Assembly: GCA_031551355.1 (NCBI GenBank)
Contig: JAVBNT010000043.1
Location: 1 to 49,824, forward strand
Direction: 5' to 3'
From: JAVBNT01 sp031551355
Lineage (GTDB): Bacteria; Vulcanimicrobiota; CADAWZ01
Length of the DNA: 49,824 bases
In this document: positions 16,441 through 26,321 of the stretch, one piece after another
How positions within the stretch are numbered: the stretch's first letter is position 1
Layout of the letters: every line of letters starts with the position of its first letter
Notes under the pieces: model-generated
Told to the model about the DNA's origin: nothing
The model's input: only the letters and a program-made list of their open reading frames with translations
Databases searched by the model: none
Made by a program: the position numbers and the translations under genes

Positions 16441-18293
16441 TATTTTTTCACCTCGATCGCTTTTGCCGGACAAACCTGACTGCAAACTCCGCATCCGAAA
16501 CAAAGAGCTGAATTTATATGTGCCTTCTTTTCCGATTTATAGAAAGCCGGGCAGGCAAACTGGCTCAGGCAAACGAAGCAGCCGGTACATTTATCTTCGT
16601 TGACACTGAATACGTAGCGTTTGGCATTCGTCCTTGAAAAAGCAAGAGCGCACGGCCTCTTGGCAATAACAACTGCAAGTCCCTTATGGCTCAAAGCCTC
16701 CATAAATGTATCGACGGAAACCTTTGAATGATAAGCGTCTACAACTTTTACAAAATCAATTCCTATTGCCCTGACCATCGCTTCCAGATCAACCGGTCTG
16801 GCGTCAATGCCTCCCAATCTGCCGCCAAGTCCCGGGTGAGGCTGATGACCGGTCATCGCCGTCGTACTGTTGTCAAGAATAACGTATAAAAAGTCATGGT
16901 TATTGTGATAGGCATTGATCAAACCAAGAAGTCCGGAATGGAAAAAAGTACTGTCACCGACAAATGAAACGACTTTTTTTCCAAGAGCCTTGGATATTCC
17001 GCAGGCGGTGCCGGCACTGGAACCCATACACAGCAAATAATCGGCGGCAGCGGCAGGAGGAGCTACTCCAAGAGTATAGCAGCCGATATCACTCGGGAAA
17101 ACAGTGTCTTTAATTCCCATTTTCCGCAGTGCCGTATTTACGGAGTAATAAACGGCCCGATGTGAACATCCCGGGCACAAAACCGGGGGTCTGGCAGGCA
17201 TATCGATCGGAGGGATTTCAAGCCTCTCTTCTTTAGGAGCAATACCCAGAATCGGGAGTATTGCCTTGGCAACGCGATCTGTATTATATTCATAAAGCCG
17301 CGAAAACGGGCCTTCTACTTTGCCGTAAATTTTAACGCTGATGCCTTCTTTTTGGGCGATTACCCTGACGGCCTCTTCCAGATAAGGCTCCAATTCCTCA
17401 ACAATAATAACTTCACTGCATGTTTTAATAAAATCAGCAATCTTTTTTTCCGGAATCGGGGACGTCATTCCCAATTTCAAAATCTTAACCCCCGCTCCGG
17501 AAGCATTCACAACATCCATAACATAGTTAAAAGCACAACCTGAGGCAATGATTCCTTTTCCTGAATTACCTTTATCAACCACATAGTTAAACGGAGACGT
17601 TTCCGACATTTCTTTTGCTTTTTCAAGTTTAGCCAAAAGGCTTGCGTGCATTTTAGAAGAATTGACCGGAACCGGAACCCATTTCACAGGATCCTTTTCA
17701 AACTTAGCGCTGCGTCTTGACGAGTCTATTTCGCCAAAATCGACAGCAGATCTGATATGCGCAACCCTTGTTGTAGTTCTCACAAGAAAAGGAACTTCCA
17801 GACTCTCCGACAAATCGAACACCGCTTTCATCATACTGTAAGCTTCTGCAGGATCTGCCGGCTCCAGCATGGGAGCCATTGATATACGGGAAAAATATCT
17901 GCTGTCCTGTTCATTTTGTGAAGAATGCATCGACGGGTCATCTGCGACTATGATCGCCAGACCGCCCCTTGTCCCGGTATAAATAGAAGTCATAAAAGGA
18001 TCGGACGCAACATTGAGTCCCACATGTTTCATAAAGACCATGCTTTTTAAACCGCATGCCGCGCCTGAAGCAGCGACTTCCATCGCCACTTTCTCGTTAA
18101 CGGAAAATTCAAAATAAACATCCGCACGTTCGGAAATAGCATACAAAATATCCCCTATTTCGGAAGAAGGCGTCCCCGGATATGTTGCCGAGAATTGAAG
18201 GCCTCCTTCAAGAGCCCCTCTTACAATGGCTTCATTACCAAGAACAAAATAACTACGACCCGGTAAACCGTCAAAAACTGTTTCTGGCTTCAC
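16440..18293 (-). CDS. iorA: indolepyruvate:ferredoxin oxidoreductase, alpha subunit
   Basis: 617 residues, the usual length. The N-terminal pyrimidine-binding region has GALEGGLQFSATYPGTPSSE and the core domain region includes DDPSMHSSQNEQDSR. The TPP site is PVLCPGCSHRAVYYSVN followed by VGDSTFFHSG and LDNSTTAMTGHQPHPG. The C-terminus carries two [4Fe-4S] sites: CTGCFVC...CP, and the regular ferredoxin type CFGCGVCSQVCP. The start is GTG 18293, with GGGAGG just upstream. The enzyme is a mark of anaerobic amino-acid fermentation or aromatic amino-acid metabolism. Confidence 0.95.
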   Translation of the reverse strand: MKPETVFDGLPGRSYFVLGNEAIVRGALEGGLQFSATYPGTPSSEIGDILYAISERADVYFEFSVNEKVAMEVAASGAACGLKSMVFMKHVGLNVASDPFMTSIYTGTRGGLAIIVADDPSMHSSQNEQDSRYFSRISMAPMLEPADPAEAYSMMKAVFDLSESLEVPFLVRTTTRVAHIRSAVDFGEIDSSRRSAKFEKDPVKWVPVPVNSSKMHASLLAKLEKAKEMSETSPFNYVVDKGNSGKGIIASGCAFNYVMDVVNASGAGVKILKLGMTSPIPEKKIADFIKTCSEVIIVEELEPYLEEAVRVIAQKEGISVKIYGKVEGPFSRLYEYNTDRVAKAILPILGIAPKEERLEIPPIDMPARPPVLCPGCSHRAVYYSVNTALRKMGIKDTVFPSDIGCYTLGVAPPAAAADYLLCMGSSAGTACGISKALGKKVVSFVGDSTFFHSGLLGLINAYHNNHDFLYVILDNSTTAMTGHQPHPGLGGRLGGIDARPVDLEAMVRAIGIDFVKVVDAYHSKVSVDTFMEALSHKGLAVVIAKRPCALAFSRTNAKRYVFSVNEDKCTGCFVCLSQFACPAFYKSEKKAHINSALCFGCGVCSQVCPAKAIEVKK

Positions 18294-18475
18294 TTAGACC
18301 TCCCATAAATACTATATAACTATTAAACGATTCTGCCGAAAGAAAAAAATACCTCCGACACAAAAAATATATTGTCATTTTGAAGGAATATATCAAATTC
18401 CCAAGAATTACTAGAAGCTTGATATAGGGCTTCAGAAACCTTAAACTGGCAAAATCACTAAGGAGTGCAAATAGC
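18294..18475. other. divergent intergenic region between iorA and the lipoprotein gene
   Basis: An AT-rich 182-base gap that must contain promoters for iorAB (-) and the lipoprotein gene (+). I found only poor matches to a -35/-10 pair and no strong operator palindrome. Confidence 0.4.
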
Positions 18476-19465
18476 GTGAAGAAAATTTTTAAAATAATAT
18501 CAATGGCCGTAATTCCTCTGATGATCTCGGCTATCGCAGGATGCGGGAATCCCAAAGAGCTTGATTTTGAATATAAAGCTCCTAAAGATACGGTTCTTAA
18601 ATATGAGTTGGAGTTAAACTCAAAGCAGACCGCAACCCCTCAGGGTGAAGAAGATAAGAAGGGCTCTCAGGAAGAAAGAACAAGTGCCGGTTCCACAAAA
18701 ATCAGCTTTGTAGAAAAAACCAAAGAAATTGCCGAAAACGGAGACAGAACAGTCGACCACACTTTCAGCAATGTAGTTATTTCACGCACAGTTGACGGCA
18801 AAACAGAGTCCACACCGGTTACGCAGGCCGATGGAAAAACAACCAATCTCAAGATCTCCAAAAAAGGAAAAATAATTGAAAGAGACGGCACGGAAGTAGA
18901 AGAAGAAGAAGGTGCATCACAGGATCTTTTTGTTCCGGCCATTTTCCCGGAAGGAAAAAAGAAAGTCGGCGAGAGTTGGGATTCCAATGTTGAAAATGAA
19001 GTTCCTGTAAATCCTCAGACAAAGTGGAAAGCATCGGTAAAAACAACATTCACATTCAAAGGTTACGAAAAATTCAATAATATTGACTGTGCAAGAATTG
19101 ACGAACAGGTCACAACCAGTCATAAACTCATAAAAGACAAAGCTGCAGAAGATCAGAGTCCGGTAGATGTTGATATCTCCGCAGAAGGTACTGCAACCGG
19201 GCACTTCCTTTATGACTTTAAACGCGGAATAGTTGTAAAAGCGGAAAGAAAAGCCGATATCAAGGGAATAACAGTAATTAAGGACAAGAAGACCAAAAAA
19301 GAACAGAAGAGTACCGTTGTAACGGAAAACACCATGAACCTGACGCTTGTTTCCGACAAGCCGGAAGAGATTGAATCTTCAAAGCCGGCAAACAATGCCG
19401 GTACCGACAAGACTGAGAAAGAAGAAAAAGCTCCTGCCACACCGGAAAAACAGGAGAATAAATAA
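18476..19465 (+). CDS. secreted lipoprotein of unknown function
   Basis: 329 residues. GTG 18476 is preceded by AAGGAG (18460-18465). A lipoprotein signal peptide (KKIFKIISMAVIPLMISAIA, then the lipobox Cys in AGCG at about residue 23) is followed by a Lys/Glu/Thr-rich, beta-strand-like mature protein. The middle contains FVPAIFPEGKKKVGESWDS and a region GTATGHFLYDFKRGIVVKAE, a pattern seen in DUF6263-like exported proteins. The tail is low-complexity and charged (EKEEKAPATPEKQENK). It stands alone between its own terminator and a divergent operon. No enzymatic motif is visible. Confidence 0.8.
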   Translation: MKKIFKIISMAVIPLMISAIAGCGNPKELDFEYKAPKDTVLKYELELNSKQTATPQGEEDKKGSQEERTSAGSTKISFVEKTKEIAENGDRTVDHTFSNVVISRTVDGKTESTPVTQADGKTTNLKISKKGKIIERDGTEVEEEEGASQDLFVPAIFPEGKKKVGESWDSNVENEVPVNPQTKWKASVKTTFTFKGYEKFNNIDCARIDEQVTTSHKLIKDKAAEDQSPVDVDISAEGTATGHFLYDFKRGIVVKAERKADIKGITVIKDKKTKKEQKSTVVTENTMNLTLVSDKPEEIESSKPANNAGTDKTEKEEKAPATPEKQENK

Positions 19466-19492
19466 CAATATTTTAAGCAAATAGATAAAGAA

Positions 19493-19527
19493 GAGCCGTT
19501 ACGTTACTTACGTGACTGCTCCTTTTT
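19493..19527 (+). terminator. rho-independent terminator after the lipoprotein gene
   Basis: GAGC and GTTACGT (19493-19504) pair with ACGTGAC and GCTC (19510-19521) around a 5-base loop, with a single C-T mismatch, and five T residues follow at 19523-19527. Confidence 0.75.
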
Positions 19528-19532
19528 ATTTA

Positions 19533-19793
19533 TACACTTTAGTGTACAACTTCGTTTCCGATGACGCTTTGAGGGAAAATCTTATATTTAGCAACTATGA
19601 TTATTACTGAGAAGTGGCTATGCCCATCAAAAACCAGAGCACTCTTTCAGACCATCTAATGATTTACTTCGGTAACAGAGTCGAAGTAAGTATCTAAATT
19701 CTTAAAAATTCCGGCTTGGGACTTTACACAAAATTTTATGCACCATCTCCAGTTTGAGAGCCGTTCTGTCTAAAGTTGTTCTCACAAAGAAAC
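19533..19793. other. convergent intergenic region, no gene seen
   Basis: The gap holds an 8-bp inverted repeat (TTACTTCG 19664-19671, CGAAGTAA 19682-19689, 10-base loop) without a clear T run on either side. It also holds a 25-codon open frame at 19620-19697 that I do not recognise and do not call. It may contain a weak terminator for the operon ending at 19794. Confidence 0.35.
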
Positions 19794-21923
19794 TCACTTC
19801 TGTAATTTATGCAATTTGACTGACAGCGATTTCAATTCCGGATCAGCAGGATCCTGTTGTAGAGCCGTTTGCAGATAATAAACAGATTTAGCCGTTTCGC
19901 CGCGTTCAAGATAAAATTTGCCAAGCATCTTATTTGCTTCAAGAAAATAAGGGTCATTGGACAAAACTTTTTTCATTAAAGACTCGGCTTTATCAAAGTT
20001 TTTATTCTCAAGCAAAACAACCGCCTCATCCATCATAACAATACTCTGGCGTAAAAAAGACTCTGCCCTTTCTTTTCCTGACGACGAATATCGCAGACTT
20101 AAACAAGCTGCATGTATCAGTTTTTGTATATCAGGAACAGAATTCTCCGACATTTTAAGAAATTGTCGATATTGATTTATGGCTTCTTCATAGCGTCCGG
20201 ATTTGTGACTGAACACAGCCTTAACCAATATTTCGGGGTATAAATTTTCTAACAAAAAAATACCTTCGGAATAATATTTAACAAAATCATCTATTTTCCC
20301 GTAATAATAGCTCACAATACCTGCCTGACGAAAAACAGAGGCTTTTACAGAATTATCATCCAGTGTCGTTTTTGCCATCTCCGTCATTATAACTGCACTT
20401 TCCCAAGCTTTCTCATAATCCTTTTTTGAAAAATAATAACGAATTAAATCCTGGCACACCCCATATTTAAGGGGGCCCTTAACTTCAGCCGTTGTATAAC
20501 TGTTAAGGCCGTTCCTACATGATACCAGCGCTTCATCATAACGGCCCAGTCTTTCAAGAACCCGCGCCCTCCTTATATGAAAAACAGGATCACCGGAATC
20601 AATTTTTAAAAGCTCATCACAAAATAAAAGAGATTCTTCAAATCTGTTTGCTTCCTGATAAACTAAAGCCAAATTAAAAAGAATTGTTTTATTTGTCTTG
20701 TTCCTGGAATAAGCATAATTCCAAAATAAAAAATTATTTTTCCAAACGGAAGAACATACAAATGAGAAAGAAGTATAAAAAACCAGAACGCCAACTATAG
20801 CTCCATAAGATATTAAAGGCCTGTTTTTTATATAGTCAATTTTTCTTAGCCAATCCGAAATATAATAAAGAAGATATGCCAAAAACATTGACGATGATAC
20901 GGAAGGCAAATAAAGATATCTGTCCGATATCATCGTCGAAGAGTGATTGAATAAATGTGAATAAGGAGAAATTGAAACTGCAAACCAAAGAATAAAAAAA
21001 CGGTAAACCCTGTTATTTATTTTTACAAACAGAAAAACGGAAACGGCAAGGAGAAGAATGTAAGCAATCACCGACAAAATCGAAAAACTGTATTCAGACG
21101 CCAGAGGATATATCGGCATTACCTCAAAGGGAAAAATACTCTTAATAAGGTATTGTGAAAGAACAACCAGCTTATCCTGAAACGGCAGACTGTGCTGAAC
21201 GCCATACCTGAAATCCCCAACGCCAATTAACGAAAGATAAATACAAAGCAGCGACAACGCAAATAACGGCAGTGACAATTTAAAAGAAAAAAACATTTTC
21301 TCACGGCAAAAAATAAATGTATATACGAGAACCAGTGCAGGGAAGACTACACTCATTGGCTGGCTCAAAAAAGAAATTATATAGGACAAAACCATAAAAA
21401 CCAGATTAAATATTTTTTCGGATAAATTACAGTCCTTAAAAAGCAGGTTAACAAACAGGTTAAAAGCAATCATCATAAAAAACATTGAGAGTATGTAGCC
21501 GTCACAGGAATTCCAGCTGACAATCTCCGAATGAGCGGGATGAACTGCAAATAAAAAAGTTGATAAAAAAGCAATCTCCTGTTTTTTCAGCGTCAGCAGA
21601 AAAAAGCGGTAAAGAAGCACGAGAGTCAACAGGTAAAAAATAAAGTTAAATATATGATAGGGAGCCGGCGAGGCTCCAAAAATTTTAAACAAGACAAACT
21701 TTATCATAAAAGTAACGGGAGTGTAAATATATTCAGTAACAAAACCCGGGATAAAGGCGTCGAAAATGTGCGAAAACGGCAATCTTATATAAGGATTATT
21801 TAAAAAAAGAGGAACATCATCCCAGACAAAGCCATAATTAACGGTCCGACCATAAGCTACAAATGTAAAAAGAAACACGACAAATATAAAAAACAAATTT
21901 TTCCTGTTAAAAAATTCAGCCAT
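19794..21923 (-). CDS. TMTC-like GT-C glycosyltransferase with C-terminal TPRs (paralog 1)
   Basis: About 709 residues from ATG 21923 (GAAGGA just upstream; a TTG 18 bases earlier has no SD). Residues 1-410 hold about 10-12 membrane helices. The first loop has YGFVWDDVPLFLNNPY, the acidic pair typical of PMT/TMTC-type GT-C enzymes; helix 3-4 has LFAVHPAHSEIVSW, the TMTC-like H-P-x-H-[ST]-E motif. Residues about 420-709 are TPRs (FNLALVYQEANRFEESLLFCDELLK and others), ending with a full extra repeat after SNDPYF. The family transfers sugars from a lipid-linked donor to proteins. It is last of four tandem paralogs. Confidence 0.8.
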   Translation of the reverse strand: MAEFFNRKNLFFIFVVFLFTFVAYGRTVNYGFVWDDVPLFLNNPYIRLPFSHIFDAFIPGFVTEYIYTPVTFMIKFVLFKIFGASPAPYHIFNFIFYLLTLVLLYRFFLLTLKKQEIAFLSTFLFAVHPAHSEIVSWNSCDGYILSMFFMMIAFNLFVNLLFKDCNLSEKIFNLVFMVLSYIISFLSQPMSVVFPALVLVYTFIFCREKMFFSFKLSLPLFALSLLCIYLSLIGVGDFRYGVQHSLPFQDKLVVLSQYLIKSIFPFEVMPIYPLASEYSFSILSVIAYILLLAVSVFLFVKINNRVYRFFILWFAVSISPYSHLFNHSSTMISDRYLYLPSVSSSMFLAYLLYYISDWLRKIDYIKNRPLISYGAIVGVLVFYTSFSFVCSSVWKNNFLFWNYAYSRNKTNKTILFNLALVYQEANRFEESLLFCDELLKIDSGDPVFHIRRARVLERLGRYDEALVSCRNGLNSYTTAEVKGPLKYGVCQDLIRYYFSKKDYEKAWESAVIMTEMAKTTLDDNSVKASVFRQAGIVSYYYGKIDDFVKYYSEGIFLLENLYPEILVKAVFSHKSGRYEEAINQYRQFLKMSENSVPDIQKLIHAACLSLRYSSSGKERAESFLRQSIVMMDEAVVLLENKNFDKAESLMKKVLSNDPYFLEANKMLGKFYLERGETAKSVYYLQTALQQDPADPELKSLSVKLHKLQK

Positions 21924-21992
21924 TTTTCCTTCATTCCTCAAAATATGATAATCCTAATTGCAAATTTCCTTAACATACAGTCCGGCAAAAAT

Positions 21993-24035
21993 TTATCCGG
22001 AAACGTTTCCGTGTTCTTTGCGAAGCTTATCAAGCATTTCTTTAACGCCCCAAAAATACGGATCATTCGATAAAATTTCTTTCATTAAGGATTCCGCTTC
22101 GCGGTATTTATGGTTCTCGAGCAAATAACACGCCTCATCCTTCTGAATAATTCCCCGCCTTAAAAAAAACTCGGCTTTATCCTTACCCGCTCCGGAATAA
22201 TACAATTTAAGATTGGCCGCATGTAAAAGCTTCCTTACATCAGGAGTGGGGTCGCCTGATAACTTAATAAATTTCTGATAATATTCAATGGCATCTTCAT
22301 AACATCCGTCTCTGTTATATCTGAGAGCCTTTACCAATAATTGCGGATACCGGTTTTCCAATAGAAATACGCCCTCGGAATAATAATTAACAAGGTCGTC
22401 TATTTTGCCGTAATAATAACTAATGATTCCTGTCATACAAAAAACAGAAGCCTTAACGGAATCATCCTCGGACGTCATCCTGACAAGTTCGGCCATGATA
22501 ACCGAACTTTCCCAGGCTTTCTGATAATCCCTATGCAAAAAATACCAGCGAATCAAATCCTGACACACACTACAGTTAAGCTGCCGCCGGCTGTCTATTG
22601 ACTCGGCAAAAGACTTCAGACCGTTCCGGCATGAGTCCAGAGACTCATCATAACGCCCCAGCCTTTGAAGTACGCGTGCACGTTCCATATAAGCAGCCGG
22701 ATCCCGCGTTATTTTCTGCAGATATAGATCGTAAAAGGCAAGAGCTTCTTTATCGTCATTTCGCTCCTGAAAAGCCAAGGCCAAATTGAAAATAACCGTA
22801 CTATTTGTTTTATTTTTAGAATAAGCATAGCTCCATAAGGAAAAACTGTCTTTCCACGCAGAAGAATAAACAAATGAAGCCGATATATATAAAATAAAAA
22901 CAACAACAGTCACGACATGACAGGCAATAAGTCTGTTTTTTATATAATCTATTTTTCTGAGATAGTCGGAAATATAATACAGAGTACACGCTAAAAACAT
23001 TGATGACGCTACAGAAGGCAAATAAAGATACCTGTCAGACATCAGAATGGAAGAACTGTTAAACAAGTGGGAATAAGGAGAAATTGAGACCGCAAACCAA
23101 AGGATAAAGAACCTGTAAATCCTGTTATTTATTTTTATAAACAGAAAAATGGAGAGAGCAAGAATAAGAAGATAAAAAAATACCTGAAAAACAGAAAAAC
23201 TATACTCCGACGGCAAAGGATACATCGGCATAACCTCAAAAGGAAAAATACTCTTTACAAGATATTGAGAAATCACGACCAGCTTATGCTGCAGCGGTAA
23301 CTGATTCTGAGGGTTATATCTGGAAGAATCCACACCAATCATTGAAAGGTAAATACACAATCCCGACAATACAAACAGCGGGAGTGATAATTTCAAAGAA
23401 AAAAACATTTTTCGCCGATAAAAAATAAACGTATAAACCAGGATCAGCGCCGGAAAAACTACGCTCATCGGTTGGCTCAGAAAAGAAACTATATAAGATA
23501 AAACCAGAAAAACGATAGTAAATATTTTTTCCGAGAAATTACTGGTATTAAAAAGCAAATCAAGAAACAAATTAAAAGAAACCATCAAAAAAAACATTGA
23601 GAGTATGTATCCGTCACAGGACACCCAACTAACAATCTCCGAATGAATAGGATGAACCGCAAATAACAAAGCCGATAAAAAAGCAATCTCCTGTTTTTTC
23701 AGGGTCAACAGAAAAAAACGATACAGCAGCACTATGGTCAACAGATAAAAAATAAAATTAAATAGATGATACGGAACCGGTGAATTGCCAAAAAATTTAA
23801 AAAAAATAAACTTCAACACAAAAATAACAGGCGTATACACACACACAATAATTTTACCCGGTATAAAAGCATCAAAAATGCGGGAAAAAGGCAGCTTCAA
23901 ATAGGGGTTTTCCAAAAAAAGAGTAATATCATCCCAAACAAAATCAAAAGCAACCACAGAACCATAAGATATAAATGTAAAAATAAGCAAAACAGATATA
24001 AAAAATAAATTTTTTCTGTTAAGAAAATCAGCCAT
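21993..24035 (-). CDS. TMTC-like GT-C glycosyltransferase with C-terminal TPRs (paralog 2)
   Basis: 680 residues. ATG 24035 is nine bases from AAGGAA. It shares the start (MADFLNRKNLFFI) and architecture of paralog 1: YGSVVAFDFVWDDITLF, LLFAVHPIHSEIVSW, membrane half, TPR half. It ends 20 residues after SNDPYF and lacks the last TPR that paralogs 1 and 3 possess. In the TPR half (ASVFCMTG, QKDEACYLLENHKY) it groups with paralog 4, while in the middle membrane segment (KMFFSLKLSLPLF, FEVMPMYPL) it groups with paralog 1. Confidence 0.8.
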   Translation of the reverse strand: MADFLNRKNLFFISVLLIFTFISYGSVVAFDFVWDDITLFLENPYLKLPFSRIFDAFIPGKIIVCVYTPVIFVLKFIFFKFFGNSPVPYHLFNFIFYLLTIVLLYRFFLLTLKKQEIAFLSALLFAVHPIHSEIVSWVSCDGYILSMFFLMVSFNLFLDLLFNTSNFSEKIFTIVFLVLSYIVSFLSQPMSVVFPALILVYTFIFYRRKMFFSLKLSLPLFVLSGLCIYLSMIGVDSSRYNPQNQLPLQHKLVVISQYLVKSIFPFEVMPMYPLPSEYSFSVFQVFFYLLILALSIFLFIKINNRIYRFFILWFAVSISPYSHLFNSSSILMSDRYLYLPSVASSMFLACTLYYISDYLRKIDYIKNRLIACHVVTVVVFILYISASFVYSSAWKDSFSLWSYAYSKNKTNSTVIFNLALAFQERNDDKEALAFYDLYLQKITRDPAAYMERARVLQRLGRYDESLDSCRNGLKSFAESIDSRRQLNCSVCQDLIRWYFLHRDYQKAWESSVIMAELVRMTSEDDSVKASVFCMTGIISYYYGKIDDLVNYYSEGVFLLENRYPQLLVKALRYNRDGCYEDAIEYYQKFIKLSGDPTPDVRKLLHAANLKLYYSGAGKDKAEFFLRRGIIQKDEACYLLENHKYREAESLMKEILSNDPYFWGVKEMLDKLRKEHGNVSG

Positions 24036-24105
24036 TTTTAAAAAGTTCCTTAAAAATAATGATATCTTAATAACAAATTGCTATAAAAAATTTAACTCCT
24101 GAAAC

Positions 24106-26247
24106 TCATTTCCCAGCCGGCAATAACTTATCAAGCGCAGCTTTCAGTTCCGCATCCGCAGGTTGGAACTGCAGGGCTTTTTGTAGATAATAAATTGATT
24201 TAGCCGTTTCGCCGCGCTCCAGATAAAATTTGCCGAGCATTTTATTTACCTCAAAGAAATAAGGATCATTAGATAAAATTTCTTTCATAAGAGATTCGGC
24301 TTCTGAAAATTTTCCTTTGTCAAGCAAAAACAACGCTCTGTCTCTCAAAACGATTCCATGACGTAAAAATGTCCCTGCCTTTTCCGTGTCTCCCGAATAA
24401 TATAACGTCAAATTAGCCACATGGGAAAGCCTCTGCACATCGGGAACAGGGGTAGCCGACGTTTTAAGAAACTGCTCATAGCAATGCGCAGCATCCTGAT
24501 AAAGTCCTTCTCTATGAAACTTGAGCGCCTTTAACAATATGGCAGGATACTGTTCTTTCAACAAAAATACACCTTCCGAGTAATATAAAACAAAGTCATC
24601 TATTTTTCCATAGAAATAACTAACACTTCCTGCCTGACGGAAAACAGCGGCCTTTTCCGCATCCACTTCTCTTGTTGTATTTACCATTCCAGCCATTACT
24701 ACGGAACTTTCCCAGGCTTTTTCATAATCCCTCTCCGATAAATAATAACGGATTAAATCCATACAAACTTCATAATAAAGCGGATAGACAGCCTTTTCAA
24801 CGGCATATGAGCTCAAACTTTTTTTACATGAATCCAGAGATTCATCATAACGCCGCAAATTCTTAAGAACATCCGCTCTTTTCATATAAGCAATGGGAAT
24901 ATAAAAATTCAACTCCTTTGAGCCTTTATGCAAGCACTCATCGTAATAAAAAAGCGCTTGCTCATACTTGCCTTCAACCTGATAAGCCGAAGCCAGATTG
25001 AAAATAACCATCTTATTTGTACTGTTCTTTGAGTAAGCGTAACTCCACAATGAAAAACTGTTTTTCCATGCCGAGGAATAAAAAAATGACGAGATTATAT
25101 AAAAAACAAGAACCATAATAACAGGCACATAAGAAATTAAAGGCCTGTTTTTTATATAATCAATTCTTTTAAGACGGTCGGAAAGGCCATATAAAAAATA
25201 GGCCATAAACATTGACGACGCCACTGAAGCAAAATAAAGATACCTGTCCGCCAGTAAAACGGAAGAATTATAGAACAGATGAGAGTTAGGGGAAATCGAA
25301 ACGGCAAACCAAAGAATAAAAAATCGATAAACCTTATCATTTATTTTTATAAACAAAACAACGGCAAGAACTAAAACAAAAATATAAAAAATTACCTGTA
25401 AAGCAGAAAAGCTGTAGTCATAAGGCATCGGGTACACCGGCATCATCTCAAGAGGTAAAATACTCTTCAAAACATACTGCGATATAACAACCAGTTTATC
25501 CTGAAAAGGCAATACCTGCTGCGGATTATACCTGTCGGACGCAACGCCGAGCACAGAAAAATAAGTGCCCAATGCAGACATCAAAAACAAAGGTATTGAT
25601 ATTTTACAAGAAAAGAGCAGCTTCTGCCGGCAAAAAATAAAAGCATATACCAGAATCAGCGCAGGAAAAACAACGCTCCCGATCTGGCTCAAAATAGCCA
25701 CAGCATAAAACAAAATTAAAAATAAGATACTCCACAGCTTTTCATATTGATTGCAGTCCTTAAAAAGCAGGTTAAGGAACAAATTAAAAGCAATCATTAA
25801 AAAAAACATCGACATTATGTATCCGTCACAGGACATCCAGCTGACGACCTCAGAATGAATCGGATGAACCGCAAACAAAAGAGCCGATAGAAAAGCAACT
25901 TCCTGTTTTTCCAAAGTAATCAGAAAAAACCGGTATACAAGCACAATTGTCAGCAGATAAAAAGTAAAATCGAAGATATGGTAGGGTGCCGGTGATTGTC
26001 CGAAAATTTTAAAAAGTATAAACTTTATCATCGAAGTGACAGGTGTATAAATACACTCCGTAAAGCGACCGGGTATAAAGACGTCAAAAATGTGTGAAAA
26101 AGGCAAGTGAGTATAAGAGTTTTGCAGAAAAAAATTAATATCATCCCATACAAAACCAAAAGTAACGACCTGACCATAGGTTATAACGGTAAAAATAAAT
26201 ACCACAAGCATAAAAATTAAATTTTTCCTGTTAAAAAAATCTTTCAC
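24106..26247 (-). CDS. TMTC-like GT-C glycosyltransferase with C-terminal TPRs (paralog 3)
   Basis: About 713 residues from GTG 26247; the earlier GTG at 26259 overlaps AAGGAG and is unlikely. Membrane half with YGQVVTFGFVWDDINFF and LLFAVHPIHSEVVSW, then TPRs. Here the TPR linker has a 4-residue insertion near YDECLHKGSKELNFYIPIAYMK. The C-terminus has the long form, KMLGKFYLERGETAKSIYYL, nearly identical to paralog 1. The middle membrane segment (LGVASDRYNPQ, MPVYPM) resembles paralog 4 instead. Confidence 0.8.
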   Translation of the reverse strand: MKDFFNRKNLIFMLVVFIFTVITYGQVVTFGFVWDDINFFLQNSYTHLPFSHIFDVFIPGRFTECIYTPVTSMIKFILFKIFGQSPAPYHIFDFTFYLLTIVLVYRFFLITLEKQEVAFLSALLFAVHPIHSEVVSWMSCDGYIMSMFFLMIAFNLFLNLLFKDCNQYEKLWSILFLILFYAVAILSQIGSVVFPALILVYAFIFCRQKLLFSCKISIPLFLMSALGTYFSVLGVASDRYNPQQVLPFQDKLVVISQYVLKSILPLEMMPVYPMPYDYSFSALQVIFYIFVLVLAVVLFIKINDKVYRFFILWFAVSISPNSHLFYNSSVLLADRYLYFASVASSMFMAYFLYGLSDRLKRIDYIKNRPLISYVPVIMVLVFYIISSFFYSSAWKNSFSLWSYAYSKNSTNKMVIFNLASAYQVEGKYEQALFYYDECLHKGSKELNFYIPIAYMKRADVLKNLRRYDESLDSCKKSLSSYAVEKAVYPLYYEVCMDLIRYYLSERDYEKAWESSVVMAGMVNTTREVDAEKAAVFRQAGSVSYFYGKIDDFVLYYSEGVFLLKEQYPAILLKALKFHREGLYQDAAHCYEQFLKTSATPVPDVQRLSHVANLTLYYSGDTEKAGTFLRHGIVLRDRALFLLDKGKFSEAESLMKEILSNDPYFFEVNKMLGKFYLERGETAKSIYYLQKALQFQPADAELKAALDKLLPAGK

Positions 26248-26321
26248 TTTTCCGCTCACTCCTTAAAAGACTATACCGGTTGCAAATCATGTAAAAAAAT
26301 AAAAATTCGCCAATCACACAA

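Noticed and set aside
18271..18555. 94-residue minus-strand frame spanning the iorA-lipoprotein gap
   Set aside because: Overlaps the start of the lipoprotein gene in antisense and the iorA start; no SD or motif.
19620..19697. 25-codon plus-strand frame (MPIKNQSTLSDHLMIYF)
   Set aside because: No SD, no recognised family and too short to support.
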